Source: Paenibacillus sp. V4I7 (GTDB lineage Bacteria; Bacillota; Bacilli; Paenibacillales; NBRC-103111). Taken from it: a DNA stretch of 64,000 nucleotides. Position numbers and translations under genes: made by a program. Numbering within the stretch: the first letter of the stretch is position 1; each line of letters begins with the position of its first letter. Under the pieces are notes generated by a model that was not told where the DNA came from, did no database searches, and saw only the letters and a program-made list of their open reading frames with translations. The stretch is taken from positions 2,170,001-2,234,000 of the forward strand of contig NZ_JAUSZD010000002.1 in NCBI RefSeq assembly GCF_030817275.1, written 5' to 3'. Below, in pieces: positions 54,374 to 62,449 of the stretch.

Positions 54374-56524
54374 ATGAACATCAAGTTCCGCTACAATCAC
54401 TTAGCAACCATTGCCTTGTCTGCCACATTGGCTTTGGGAGCCATCACACCTGTTTGGGCAGATGGCAATCAAATCGAAATTTCGTTGGCGGTAGGTAGGG
54501 TACCGATAACTGGAAGCAGTTATTTTGAGTTGAAACAGATTCATGTTTTACCTAATCAAAGTGGGAATCTAGCGACATTTACCATTACCATTCACAACGA
54601 AGGAAGCAGCGAGTTGCAATTTATTGATTATTGGGCTCGGTTGAATAGCAAATCCGGTAATCAATTTACAGCGCGTTTACTGCCTGCTGATAAAGATAAG
54701 AACCGGGTTGCTCCTGGTTCAACGACAGATTTAACATTCTATGCGACTGTTAACCCCAGCACGAAATTGCAAGATCTCGTTGTCCAATTTATCAAATGGG
54801 ATTTTGGTCAATCAAATTTTGAAAGGGTACTTGGAGAAATCGCGGTACCAGATGATTATACAGATATAACGCCCCCAGATGGTGCTGCAGCCATTTCAGT
54901 AGGCGGTGTCCAAGTAAATGCTTCTATTAAGAAGTTCGTCAGCAATAAGAACGAAAAATATCACGTTCCAAATGTGTATGTGACTTTAGAAAATGCTGGC
55001 AGTCAAACAGTTGCCATTCCTGCGTACCTCTTCTCGATTCGCACGCCAGAGGGGCTGCTTTATCCGCTTGAAGCTAAGGGACTGAAAGAGTTAAAGATCA
55101 ATCCGAAGGAGAGCAAGGAGATTCAGCTCTCTGGTTCCATTCCGGTGACGGTTGCCGCGGATTCTTGGCAGTTATCCGTAGCGGAAACCATTTCAGACCT
55201 GAAGTTAAATGTATCCGTCGCGAATTTTGGGCTGCCAGCAGTTACGTCTCAGGAAGGCGGATCAATTGGAAAAGAGTATTCCTTCACAAGTAAATCGGGT
55301 GTTTATACCACTCAACTGGGTGGACTTTATCGACTGCCTTGGGAAGATCAAGACATATTGACGGCCGATTTGACACTAAGTAATAAAGGTGAAGAGTCAT
55401 TGCCTATCCCAAAGTTATCCGGATATTTCCTGCTTGATGATGCTGTCAAAATCGATGCTAAGCTTATTCAGACAGCTAAAGTGATTGGATTGGGAGCAGG
55501 AGCAAGCGTCAATCTGCAAATTGCGGGCAAAGTGCCGTATACGTATGAGTTTTCTCACGTGAAGTTAGTTCTGCAAGAAAATGATGCTGAAGCGCCAGCT
55601 TCAGAAACGGATAACGGCGGTGCCACAGCTACGGATGTTTTGGAATTCTCCACACAGTCAGAGCTTCAGGCGATTCCTTTCATCGGTTTGGGCCAGTCTT
55701 ACTCAGTCAATGATGTAGGGCGTAAGGCAAAGTATGTGATTCACAGTGTGTCCACCTATGAGGACAAAACGAATATCATGTACTCGGCCATGGTTGAGGT
55801 AACGAATTTGGAGAAGCGATTCACTAATGTTTCCAAGCTATTCGCCAATTTTCGTTCACCTGACGGTACGGTATTCCCGGCCTCGGTTGCAGAAGTGAAG
55901 AATAAGATTAGTCCATCAGGAAAAGCACTGCTAAATGTATGGGCTTCAGTACCAAGAGGCTACTCTACTTCAAATATGAACTTACTTCTTGGAGAAGCAG
56001 TCACCGAAGGCAAGCTATCGGAAGGTGAGAAAGCCGTTGCTGATTCCTATGTGAACCCAGTTGCTTACTGGCTGCCGGCTGAGAAGACTAACGTAGCCAC
56101 AACGCTTAAGAATGTCGAATTATTCCCGTATACGATAACGGTTGATAAAATTGGTACGAAGATTGAGGATAAAGTATTTACTTTAAAGTTCAACTACGAG
56201 TTAACAAAGGAAAAACTAACAGAAATTAATACCGAAGGCCATAACTTGCTGCTTGTTTTTGAAGATGGCGGCGGGATGAAACGCTTTGAGAAAAAATTTG
56301 ATTTCAAAGACTTTGACGTTATAAATGGAGACTCCACAGCGGATGAAGATACGAAGATTCGACTTGGCAAGAGAGAGAATTTTCAAATCACGATCCCAGA
56401 CCCGGGACTCATTTATAACACTAAATTCCTCGAGAAATATACGCTCAGTATTTATGACGAGTTCCAAGGTCAAAGAAAGCTGCTGGCGTCAGAGAAAGCT
56501 GATTGGTTTATTACAACGGACTAG
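54374..56524 (+). CDS. Secreted multi-module beta-sandwich protein
   Basis: Protein of 716 residues with a signal peptide (IALSATLALGAITPVWA) and no lipobox. The mature part appears to be a chain of four or five beta-sandwich modules of 110-140 residues. Comparable positions in successive modules read TFTITIHNEGSSELQFIDY, PNVYVTLENAGSQTVAIPAY, TADLTLSNKGEESLPIPKLS and YSAMVEVTNLEKRFTNVSKL. I see no catalytic motif or cell-wall anchor. Such proteins may mediate adhesion or bind carbohydrate at the surface. AAGGAGGTCG precedes the ATG. It lies between lipoprotein paralogues and substrate-binding proteins, implying a surface role in the same system. Confidence 0.7.
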   Translation: MNIKFRYNHLATIALSATLALGAITPVWADGNQIEISLAVGRVPITGSSYFELKQIHVLPNQSGNLATFTITIHNEGSSELQFIDYWARLNSKSGNQFTARLLPADKDKNRVAPGSTTDLTFYATVNPSTKLQDLVVQFIKWDFGQSNFERVLGEIAVPDDYTDITPPDGAAAISVGGVQVNASIKKFVSNKNEKYHVPNVYVTLENAGSQTVAIPAYLFSIRTPEGLLYPLEAKGLKELKINPKESKEIQLSGSIPVTVAADSWQLSVAETISDLKLNVSVANFGLPAVTSQEGGSIGKEYSFTSKSGVYTTQLGGLYRLPWEDQDILTADLTLSNKGEESLPIPKLSGYFLLDDAVKIDAKLIQTAKVIGLGAGASVNLQIAGKVPYTYEFSHVKLVLQENDAEAPASETDNGGATATDVLEFSTQSELQAIPFIGLGQSYSVNDVGRKAKYVIHSVSTYEDKTNIMYSAMVEVTNLEKRFTNVSKLFANFRSPDGTVFPASVAEVKNKISPSGKALLNVWASVPRGYSTSNMNLLLGEAVTEGKLSEGEKAVADSYVNPVAYWLPAEKTNVATTLKNVELFPYTITVDKIGTKIEDKVFTLKFNYELTKEKLTEINTEGHNLLLVFEDGGGMKRFEKKFDFKDFDVINGDSTADEDTKIRLGKRENFQITIPDPGLIYNTKFLEKYTLSIYDEFQGQRKLLASEKADWFITTD

Positions 56525-56535
56525 TTTATTTATCG

Positions 56536-56565
56536 AAGCGAAGGCACTCAGCCTTTGCTTTTTTT
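56536..56565 (+). terminator. Rho-independent terminator
   Basis: AAGCGAAGGC pairs with GCCTTTGCTT (one G-U pair) around ACTCA, followed by five or more T. It closes the unit ending with the beta-sandwich gene. Confidence 0.85.
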
Positions 56566-56610
56566 GCAAAACACCGTATGACGGGAATATATGGCAAGAT
56601 GCAACAAACA

Positions 56611-56659
56611 ACCTATAAAAAGAAACTATCCCCTAATGAAAGCACAATTCATTTTTAAT
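56611..56659 (+). promoter_or_regulatory. Regulon promoter D
   Basis: ACCTATAAA at 56611-56619 and CCCCTAA at 56630-56636, start-to-start about 20 bases. A -10-like TTTAAT lies at 56654-56659, 17 bases on. The flank GATGCAACAAACA is shared with promoter E. It drives the binding-protein gene at 56720. Confidence 0.72.
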
Positions 56660-56669
56660 AAAGTTGTTT

Positions 56670-56683
56670 AGAAAGCGCTTCCG
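56670..56683 (+). promoter_or_regulatory. CcpA cre-like box downstream of promoter D
   Basis: AGAAAGCGCTTCCG matches 12 of 14 cre positions and has a perfect GAAAGCGCTTTC-like core apart from its edge. It lies just after the expected transcription start, in a roadblock position. Confidence 0.6.
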
Positions 56684-56719
56684 TGTAAAGCGAAAATCAT
56701 AAAGGAGGTTTAATGAAGA

Positions 56720-58051
56720 ATGAAAAAGTATCTTTTGTCATCCTTATTGATTGCGTTGGCATGTTTAGTCATGGCGGGTTGCGAGTCAGAGTCTGTAAGT
56801 TCTGAGCAAACTCCGGCAGTCGCCAAAACAACGGAATCACCGGAGAATGAATTGTTCATCTACACGGCCTGGCCTGCGTTTTACGTCAAGGAAGAAATAT
56901 TTGAAAAGCAGATTGGCCAATATATCAAGAAGAAGTTCCCGGATATTAAAGTCAAGCATATTCATTGGGATAATCCGGGCAGACGGTATGAGGACTTGAT
57001 TGCAGCGGGCACTATTCCCGACATTGTATTTGATGAAGTACGCCGCAACACATACAGACAGGTTCGAAGATTTGATATGCAATATGACATGACCGATTTG
57101 ATCAAAAAATACAATTTTGATACCAACAAACTGAACCCGGCAGACATGCAGCATTCCATTAATACATCGGATGGAAAACTGTATTCGCTGCCCTTTAATT
57201 CGAACGAGTGGGTGCTGTTTTATAACAAAGATATATTTGACAAGTTTGGTGTGGAATATCCGAAGGATGGCATGACTTGGGATGAAACTTATGAGATGGC
57301 CAAAAAGTTGACGCGTCAAGAGGGAGAAATCACCTATAAAGGTTTTCAGATGAATCCTGCCCATTATTTGAAGTTTAACCAGCTATCGGAACCTGGACTC
57401 GACCCCAACGAAGACAAGGCTTCCATGGTATCAGATAAATGGGTGAAGAGTGTAGACAATATTAGGAGATTCTATGATATTCCCGGCAATCAGTTAGTCA
57501 AAACGAATGCCTTTTCTAAGGGGAATATTGCGATGATTGTGGACTCCTTGGAAAATGCGGTGAGATTGGTTAACGAGAACAAAAGCTTAAACTTCGATGT
57601 TTCTTCCGTTCCAGTTTTTCCGGAGGCGCCTAAGTCCAAATTTCAGCCCAACACGAACGGCATGTTTATAACGAATCAATCCAAAAAGAAGGATCTGGCG
57701 TTTCAGGTCATTGCTTATCTTCTGTCGACAGAGATTCAAATTGAACAATCCAAACAAGGAATCATTTCTCCTCTAATAGACCCTGCGGTTCAACAGGTAT
57801 TCGGGCAAGGTATTCAGGAGTGGAAAGGAAAGCATCTCCAGTCGCTCTTTTATTTAAATAGTGCTAAGCCTGCTCTTCGTAAACCCGGTTTGACCTTCAT
57901 AGACTCGAATACGGATATGGTGTGGAATTTAATTGCGGAAGAATCCAAAGATAGCCAAACGGCACTGCGTATGACCAATGATGCCATGAACAAAGCAATA
58001 GAAGAAACGAAAGTGATTCAGAAGGATGGCGGAACTAGTCAACATCAATAG
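56720..58051 (+). CDS. Sugar-binding lipoprotein of a CUT1 importer, copy 1
   Basis: Family-1 extracellular solute-binding protein of 443 residues. The signal peptide ends in lipobox VMAGCES. The mature protein has NELFIYTAWPAFYVKEEIFE, then RRYEDLIAAGTIPDIVFDE and LYSLPFNSNEWVLFYNKDIF, the usual hinge-region motifs. GGAGG precedes the ATG. Transcribed alone from promoter D with a cre box. It is a close paralogue of the protein at 59469. The likely partners are the permeases at 50130 and 51035, but this is inferred from proximity. Confidence 0.92.
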   Translation: MKKYLLSSLLIALACLVMAGCESESVSSEQTPAVAKTTESPENELFIYTAWPAFYVKEEIFEKQIGQYIKKKFPDIKVKHIHWDNPGRRYEDLIAAGTIPDIVFDEVRRNTYRQVRRFDMQYDMTDLIKKYNFDTNKLNPADMQHSINTSDGKLYSLPFNSNEWVLFYNKDIFDKFGVEYPKDGMTWDETYEMAKKLTRQEGEITYKGFQMNPAHYLKFNQLSEPGLDPNEDKASMVSDKWVKSVDNIRRFYDIPGNQLVKTNAFSKGNIAMIVDSLENAVRLVNENKSLNFDVSSVPVFPEAPKSKFQPNTNGMFITNQSKKKDLAFQVIAYLLSTEIQIEQSKQGIISPLIDPAVQQVFGQGIQEWKGKHLQSLFYLNSAKPALRKPGLTFIDSNTDMVWNLIAEESKDSQTALRMTNDAMNKAIEETKVIQKDGGTSQHQ

Positions 58052-58084
58052 AGTTTACCACGGTACGGAAAGATGCAACAAACA

Positions 58085-58136
58085 ACCTATAAAATAGAAC
58101 TACCCCCCTAATGTAAGCGCAATAAATTAGTAATAA
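58085..58136 (+). promoter_or_regulatory. Regulon promoter E
   Basis: ACCTATAAA and CCCCTAA half-sites at 58085-58093 and 58105-58111, start-to-start 21 bases, then a -10-like AGTAAT/TAATAA near 58129-58136. The 13 bases before the first half-site, GATGCAACAAACA, are identical to those of promoter D, so the two regions are duplicates. Confidence 0.72.
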
Positions 58137-58198
58137 AGTAAGGATATAAAAGAGTGCCAAACGAAGTTGCCGGTACTCGCTTCATTTTTTAATAAAAA

Positions 58199-58212
58199 TA
58201 GAAGCGTTTACA
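58199..58212 (+). promoter_or_regulatory. CcpA cre-like box downstream of promoter E
   Basis: TAGAAGCGTTTACA matches 12 of 14 cre positions. As with promoter D, it lies downstream of the -10 box in the transcribed leader. Confidence 0.6.
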
Positions 58213-58234
58213 TGGCGAATAATGGAGGCGAGCT

Positions 58235-58354
58235 ATGAAGAAGAATCTCTTGTTAATTGCGACGAATCACCGTTATTGCAGGCTACAAATCAGAACCTAT
58301 GTAGAAGAGCTATCAGCAACATCCAGGTTTGTATATGAGAAAGCCGCCAAGTGA
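58235..58354 (+). pseudogene. Remnant of a binding-lipoprotein gene (signal peptide with frameshift)
   Basis: An ATG with GGAGG eight bases upstream begins MKKNLLLIAT, like the signal peptide of the copy at 56720. Shifting the frame after that gives TVIAGYKSEP, which matches a lipobox (IAGC) in which Cys is replaced by Tyr, then stops. The uncorrected frame ends at 58354 after 39 residues. I read it as the decayed start of a third substrate-binding protein whose promoter (E) and cre box survive. An unrelated 39-residue leader peptide is the alternative. The rest of 58052-58410 holds only these elements. Confidence 0.5.
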
Positions 58355-58410
58355 AAATCACCTTCCAAAGCGAATGTATCAAGATCAAGAATTTAGGGGG
58401 AATTAGTTCA

Positions 58411-59412
58411 ATGAAACGTTTTCTCATCCTGCTCGTCATCGCTTTGATGACAATGACCATGATCGCCTGCTCGTCATCCAAAGAAAATCCTGATGCGAGC
58501 GTCTCGCCAAAAGTCACCGAATCGGTCGCGCCTACGATGTCACCAGTGCCTACAGTAACGGCAGCGCCTACGGAATCTTCCAAGGCTTCTGCACTGCCTA
58601 CGGCTACTTCAATGGCTTCAGTAACGCCTGCACCTACGGAATCTTCTAAAGCATCAGTAACGCCTGCAGCTACAGATTCATCCAAGGCTTCGGCAACGAC
58701 TGTACCTAAGGATTCTCCGAAAGCTACAGTGGCGCCTTCACCAGCTGCGGCCAAACCCGAGCCAACGCCGCAGCCCGAAATATCACCTAAAGGGAAAAAA
58801 GTGCTCTTTGTTGGGCGGGAACAAGTTCCTGTGCCTGCGGAAGATGTTGCAATAGCCGATCGTTTGAAGGGTATGGGCTTCATTGTTACTAAGCTTGGCG
58901 ATAAAGATTTTACTGCCGATGAAACCAAAGGTTATGATTTGCTGTATTTCAGTCAAACGGTGAACTCTAAGTTTTTGAAGGGTGGCGTCATGAAAGATGT
59001 CGCGATTCCAACCGTCTATGTGAAAAGCCACGGTATGTTCTATCTGGGCCTATCCTCGCTCGAGGAAGGAGCTACGGTTAAAAAAATAAAATCGATCGAC
59101 ATCGTTGATAGCAAGCATAAAGTTGCCGGTGGATTATCAGGCACAGTGGACGTGTTTAAAGAAGCTGACACGGGTTACGGTGTTAGTTTCGGAATAGTGG
59201 GCAAGGAAGCGAAAGTGATTGCAACGATCCCGGGAGATAAGACGAAAGCTGCACTCTATTATTACGATAAAGGCTCGAAAGCCGATAACGGATACACGAC
59301 TAAAGCTCGGTTATCGTTCTACTATTGGAGCAATGGAATGCAGGATAATTCAACTGACGCAGGGTGGAAGCTTTGGGACAATATCGTTCTATGGACTTTG
59401 CAAAACGGCTAA
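58411..59412 (+). CDS. Exported lipoprotein with ThuA/GATase-like domain and Thr/Ser/Pro linker, paralogue 4
   Basis: Lipoprotein of about 333 residues with lipobox MIACSSS. A low-complexity linker of about 100 residues follows, made of repeated APTESSKAS-like units, which would hold the domain away from the membrane through the wall. The C-terminal domain begins KKVLFVGREQ and has YFSQTVNSKFLKGGVMKDVA, SKHKVAGGL and GWKLWDNIVLWTLQNG. It is closest to the domain of the S-layer-type protein at 61009. TAGGGGG precedes the ATG at 58411. It would be transcribed from promoter E. Confidence 0.77.
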   Translation: MKRFLILLVIALMTMTMIACSSSKENPDASVSPKVTESVAPTMSPVPTVTAAPTESSKASALPTATSMASVTPAPTESSKASVTPAATDSSKASATTVPKDSPKATVAPSPAAAKPEPTPQPEISPKGKKVLFVGREQVPVPAEDVAIADRLKGMGFIVTKLGDKDFTADETKGYDLLYFSQTVNSKFLKGGVMKDVAIPTVYVKSHGMFYLGLSSLEEGATVKKIKSIDIVDSKHKVAGGLSGTVDVFKEADTGYGVSFGIVGKEAKVIATIPGDKTKAALYYYDKGSKADNGYTTKARLSFYYWSNGMQDNSTDAGWKLWDNIVLWTLQNG

Positions 59413-59468
59413 TAGTTGTAGAAGCAATCGAATAGGACAATTATTCTTCATTGGAGGTACTAAACACC

Positions 59469-60812
59469 GTGAAAAAATATGTAAAGAGTACTTTTTTTAT
59501 CGTTTCATTGCTCACACTGTTGGCAGGATGCGAGAAAGGTCCAGACTCCGCTCCTGTTGCTGAAGCCAACAAACCGATAAACAAGTCACCTGAAAATGAA
59601 TTGTTTATTTACACGGTTTGGCCATCTTTTTATGCAAAAGAAGAAAATTTCGACAAACAAATCGGCCAATTTCTTAAAAAGAAATTTCCAGATATGACGA
59701 TTAAGCATGTGCACTGGGATAATCCGGGCAGACAATATCAGGACTTGATTGCGGCCGGCACGATCCCGGACATTATCCTTGATAACACCCGTATGAATGC
59801 GCATAGATATATTATCGATAACGATCTTCAGTATGACATCAGCGATTTGATCAAAAAGTATAACTTCGATACAAATCAATTAAATCCGGCCCACATGGCT
59901 CAGATGAGAAATATGACGCCGGATGGGAAGATATACGGTTTACCATTCAATAATAACGATTTCGTTCTATTCTATAACAAAGACATTTTTGACAAATTCG
60001 GCGTCGACTATCCGAAGGATGGCATGACCTACGACGAAGCATACGAATTGGCCAAAAGGCTGACCCGTGTGGAAGGCGAAATCACATATAAAGGGTTTTC
60101 TCAAAACCCAGGCCATTATATGAACTATAATCAGCTTTCTGTTTCGCCGCTTAGCCAAACGGAAGACAAGGCAAGCTTGAACACACCGGAGTGGAAAAAG
60201 ATTGTCGACAACTTGAGACGTTTCTATGATATTCCCGCCAATCAGTTTGATACCGTCGAAACTTTTGCTACAAAAGGAAATATTGCCATGGCTGTGGCAA
60301 CGGTGGACCATATTGTTTCGTTTCATGAACAAAACAAAAACTTGAACTTCGATGTCGTGTCGGTACCTTCATTTAGCGATGTTCCGGATACGAGGTATCA
60401 ACCAAACCTATATGCCATGTACATTACGAAACAATCGACGAAAAAGGATCAAGCTTTTCAGGTTATGGCCGCAATTCTCTCCGAAGAGCATCAAGTCGAT
60501 TTGGCAAAAGAAGGTGTAATCGTGCCTTTGGAAAGCAAAGCTGTCCAAGAAGCGTTCGGACAAAATTTAACTCAAATGCGAGGTAAGAACACGAAAGCTA
60601 TTTTCCATGGCAAAACTGCTATGCCTCCGGCAGCACGCGCAGCAGGTTTAGCCTGGTATGACGTTCCGATGCAGAATGTATTCGGCCCGTTGATTTTCAA
60701 AGAGTCGAAAGACTCTGTAACGGCACTACGCATGATTGAAGAACAATCGACGAAAGGAATCGAAACAAAGAAAGCTGAACAGGCTGCACTCGATAAAGCT
60801 GTAAAGAAATAA
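59469..60812 (+). CDS. Sugar-binding lipoprotein of a CUT1 importer, copy 2
   Basis: Solute-binding protein of 447 residues, lipobox LLAGCEK. It aligns along its whole length with the copy at 56720: NELFIYTVWPSFYAKEENFD, YQDLIAAGTIPDIILDN and IYGLPFNNNDFVLFYNKDIF correspond to segments there. I start it at GTG 59469 because that matches the start of copy 1; GGAGG lies 11 bases upstream. It follows paralogue 4 of the unknown lipoprotein family, probably in one transcript from promoter E. Two diverged binding proteins would let one importer take up different oligosaccharides. Confidence 0.92.
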   Translation: MKKYVKSTFFIVSLLTLLAGCEKGPDSAPVAEANKPINKSPENELFIYTVWPSFYAKEENFDKQIGQFLKKKFPDMTIKHVHWDNPGRQYQDLIAAGTIPDIILDNTRMNAHRYIIDNDLQYDISDLIKKYNFDTNQLNPAHMAQMRNMTPDGKIYGLPFNNNDFVLFYNKDIFDKFGVDYPKDGMTYDEAYELAKRLTRVEGEITYKGFSQNPGHYMNYNQLSVSPLSQTEDKASLNTPEWKKIVDNLRRFYDIPANQFDTVETFATKGNIAMAVATVDHIVSFHEQNKNLNFDVVSVPSFSDVPDTRYQPNLYAMYITKQSTKKDQAFQVMAAILSEEHQVDLAKEGVIVPLESKAVQEAFGQNLTQMRGKNTKAIFHGKTAMPPAARAAGLAWYDVPMQNVFGPLIFKESKDSVTALRMIEEQSTKGIETKKAEQAALDKAVKK

Positions 60813-60828
60813 TCAAACCTATTAAAGA

Positions 60829-60880
60829 CCTATAAACATGAGTAAAAGCCCCTATAATAGATTCATCTTTTCGTATTAAT
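60829..60880 (+). promoter_or_regulatory. Regulon promoter F
   Basis: ACCTATAAA at 60829-60837 and CCCCTATAA from 60850, 22 bases start-to-start (CCT to CCT), with a -10-like TATTAA at 60875-60880. An extra half-site-like ACCTATTAAA lies at 60818-60827. It drives the S-layer-type gene at 61009, leaving a leader of over 100 bases. Confidence 0.68.
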
Positions 60881-61008
60881 GTTAGGATAGTGCAACGATG
60901 CCTTTGCTGAGGAGGTGTATATGTTAGTCGTGTAAAATAATACCTGATTTTTTCTTAACTGACTGCAAGCTCGTCTCTTTGCAAATCTAAAATTGGAAGG
61001 TGATCTGT

Positions 61009-62370
61009 ATGAAACGTATAACAATGCTATTCATGGTTCTTCTCTTGTCATTATCTTTACTTCCGCTTGCTTTTGCAGCCGATACCGCTTCGGATAATCA
61101 AGCTTCTACTACTAAATCCGTGGATGATTTCAAGGATTTGAAGGATCTGCCGCAAGATGTGAAGGACAAATTTGATTCGCTGATTAAAGGTGGCGTTTTT
61201 AACGGATTGACGGAAGATACTTTCGGTTTGGATGCCGAAATGAATCGCGCGCAGTTCGCCAAAGTGGCTGGCATTATTTTTAAATTAACAATTGATGAAA
61301 CGCTTACAAGCTCTACATTTACCGATGTTCGCTCTGACGATCCGGCAAATTCCTATGCACTTCCCTATATTGAGGCGCTCAAGAAAGCAGGGCTAACAAA
61401 CGGGTATGATGCAGAAGGGAAAACTTACAAACCATCCGGTGCAGTGTCTCGGCAAGAGCTTGCCGCATTCCTCATAAGGGGTCTTGGTTTGGAGGAAGAC
61501 GCTAAACAAGCTACGCCTGTTACGGACAACACTGTGGACGCTTGGGCAAAAGGATATGTCGCGCTTGCGCTTGAAAAGAATCTCATGACGAACCAAGATG
61601 ATGATAAATTTGGCGGTACGAAATCGGCTACAAGAAAAATGTTAGCGCTCGCAAGCTTTGAAGCGAAGAATCTCTTCGATGGGGATGGCACGACAGAGCC
61701 GGGCACACCGACTACTGATCCAGTTACACCTTCCGGTGAAGTGTCCGCAGAAGGAAAAAAAGTACTATTTGTAGGAAGGGACGCATCTAGCATACCTCCG
61801 GATGATGTTGTTGTTCAAGATCGTTTGAAGGCTCTTGGTTTTAGGGTGACCAATATTGTTGATAGAAAATTCACCGCCGATAAAACGGAAGGATATGATT
61901 TGATCTATATCAGTCAAACCGTGAATTCCAAGTATCTTAAGGGTGGAGTCATGAAAGATGTCGCGATTCCAACCGTATATGTGAAAAACCACGGCATGTA
62001 TTATCTCGGTCTTTCCTCAGTAGAGGAAAATACAACGGTTCTAAATATTAAGTCTATAAGCATTGCAGACAGTAAGCATAAAGTTGCGAGCGGGTTAACA
62101 GGTAATGTAGATGTATTTAAAGAAGCTGGACCCAAATTTGGTGTTGGTTACGGTGTTATGGGCAAGGAAGCAAAAGTGATTGCTACCATACCCGGCGACA
62201 AGTCGAAGGGTACTATATATTATTATGATAAAGGCACGAAAGCTGATAACGGGTATGCCGTTAAAGCTCGTATATCGTATTTCTCTTGGAATGGGCAACA
62301 TGATATTACTACTGAGGACACATATAAGCTTTTGGATGCTCTCGTTTTATGGACATTGCAAAACGGTTAA
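61009..62370 (+). CDS. S-layer-homology protein fused to ThuA/GATase-like domain, paralogue 5
   Basis: Protein of about 453 residues. A signal peptide (MLFMVLLLSLSLLPLAFA) has no lipobox. Residues ~35-215 hold S-layer-homology repeats, with FDSLIKGGVFNGLTEDTFGL then EMNRAQFAKV, and AVSRQELAAFLIRGLGLEED. A short Thr/Pro linker (GTTEPGTPTTDP) leads to the paralogous domain KKVLFVGRDASSIPPDD ... YISQTVNSKYLKGGVM ... SKHKVASGL. This places the same domain on the cell wall that its four relatives place on the membrane. GGAAGG precedes ATG 61009. A terminator follows. Confidence 0.82.
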   Translation: MKRITMLFMVLLLSLSLLPLAFAADTASDNQASTTKSVDDFKDLKDLPQDVKDKFDSLIKGGVFNGLTEDTFGLDAEMNRAQFAKVAGIIFKLTIDETLTSSTFTDVRSDDPANSYALPYIEALKKAGLTNGYDAEGKTYKPSGAVSRQELAAFLIRGLGLEEDAKQATPVTDNTVDAWAKGYVALALEKNLMTNQDDDKFGGTKSATRKMLALASFEAKNLFDGDGTTEPGTPTTDPVTPSGEVSAEGKKVLFVGRDASSIPPDDVVVQDRLKALGFRVTNIVDRKFTADKTEGYDLIYISQTVNSKYLKGGVMKDVAIPTVYVKNHGMYYLGLSSVEENTTVLNIKSISIADSKHKVASGLTGNVDVFKEAGPKFGVGYGVMGKEAKVIATIPGDKSKGTIYYYDKGTKADNGYAVKARISYFSWNGQHDITTEDTYKLLDALVLWTLQNG

Positions 62371-62386
62371 TTTCTTTTCGCTGTAT

Positions 62387-62418
62387 GAAAACTCCAGTTT
62401 ATGGACTGGAGTTTTTTT
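62387..62418 (+). terminator. Rho-independent terminator
   Basis: ACTCCAGT at 62391-62398 pairs with ACTGGAGT at 62405-62412 around TTATGG, followed by seven T. It ends the S-layer-type gene. Confidence 0.9.
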
Positions 62419-62449
62419 CAACATAATAATTTAATAAGGAGTGGTAAAA

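Noticed and set aside
58235-58354. A functional 39-residue leader peptide
   Set aside because: The frame-corrected reading gives a lipoprotein signal with a mutated lipobox, which is the simpler explanation; kept only as an alternative.
58290-58928. A 212-residue minus-strand frame rich in Val, Ala and Gly
   Set aside because: It mirrors the repetitive Thr/Ser/Pro linker of the lipoprotein at 58411; low-complexity DNA gives such frames.
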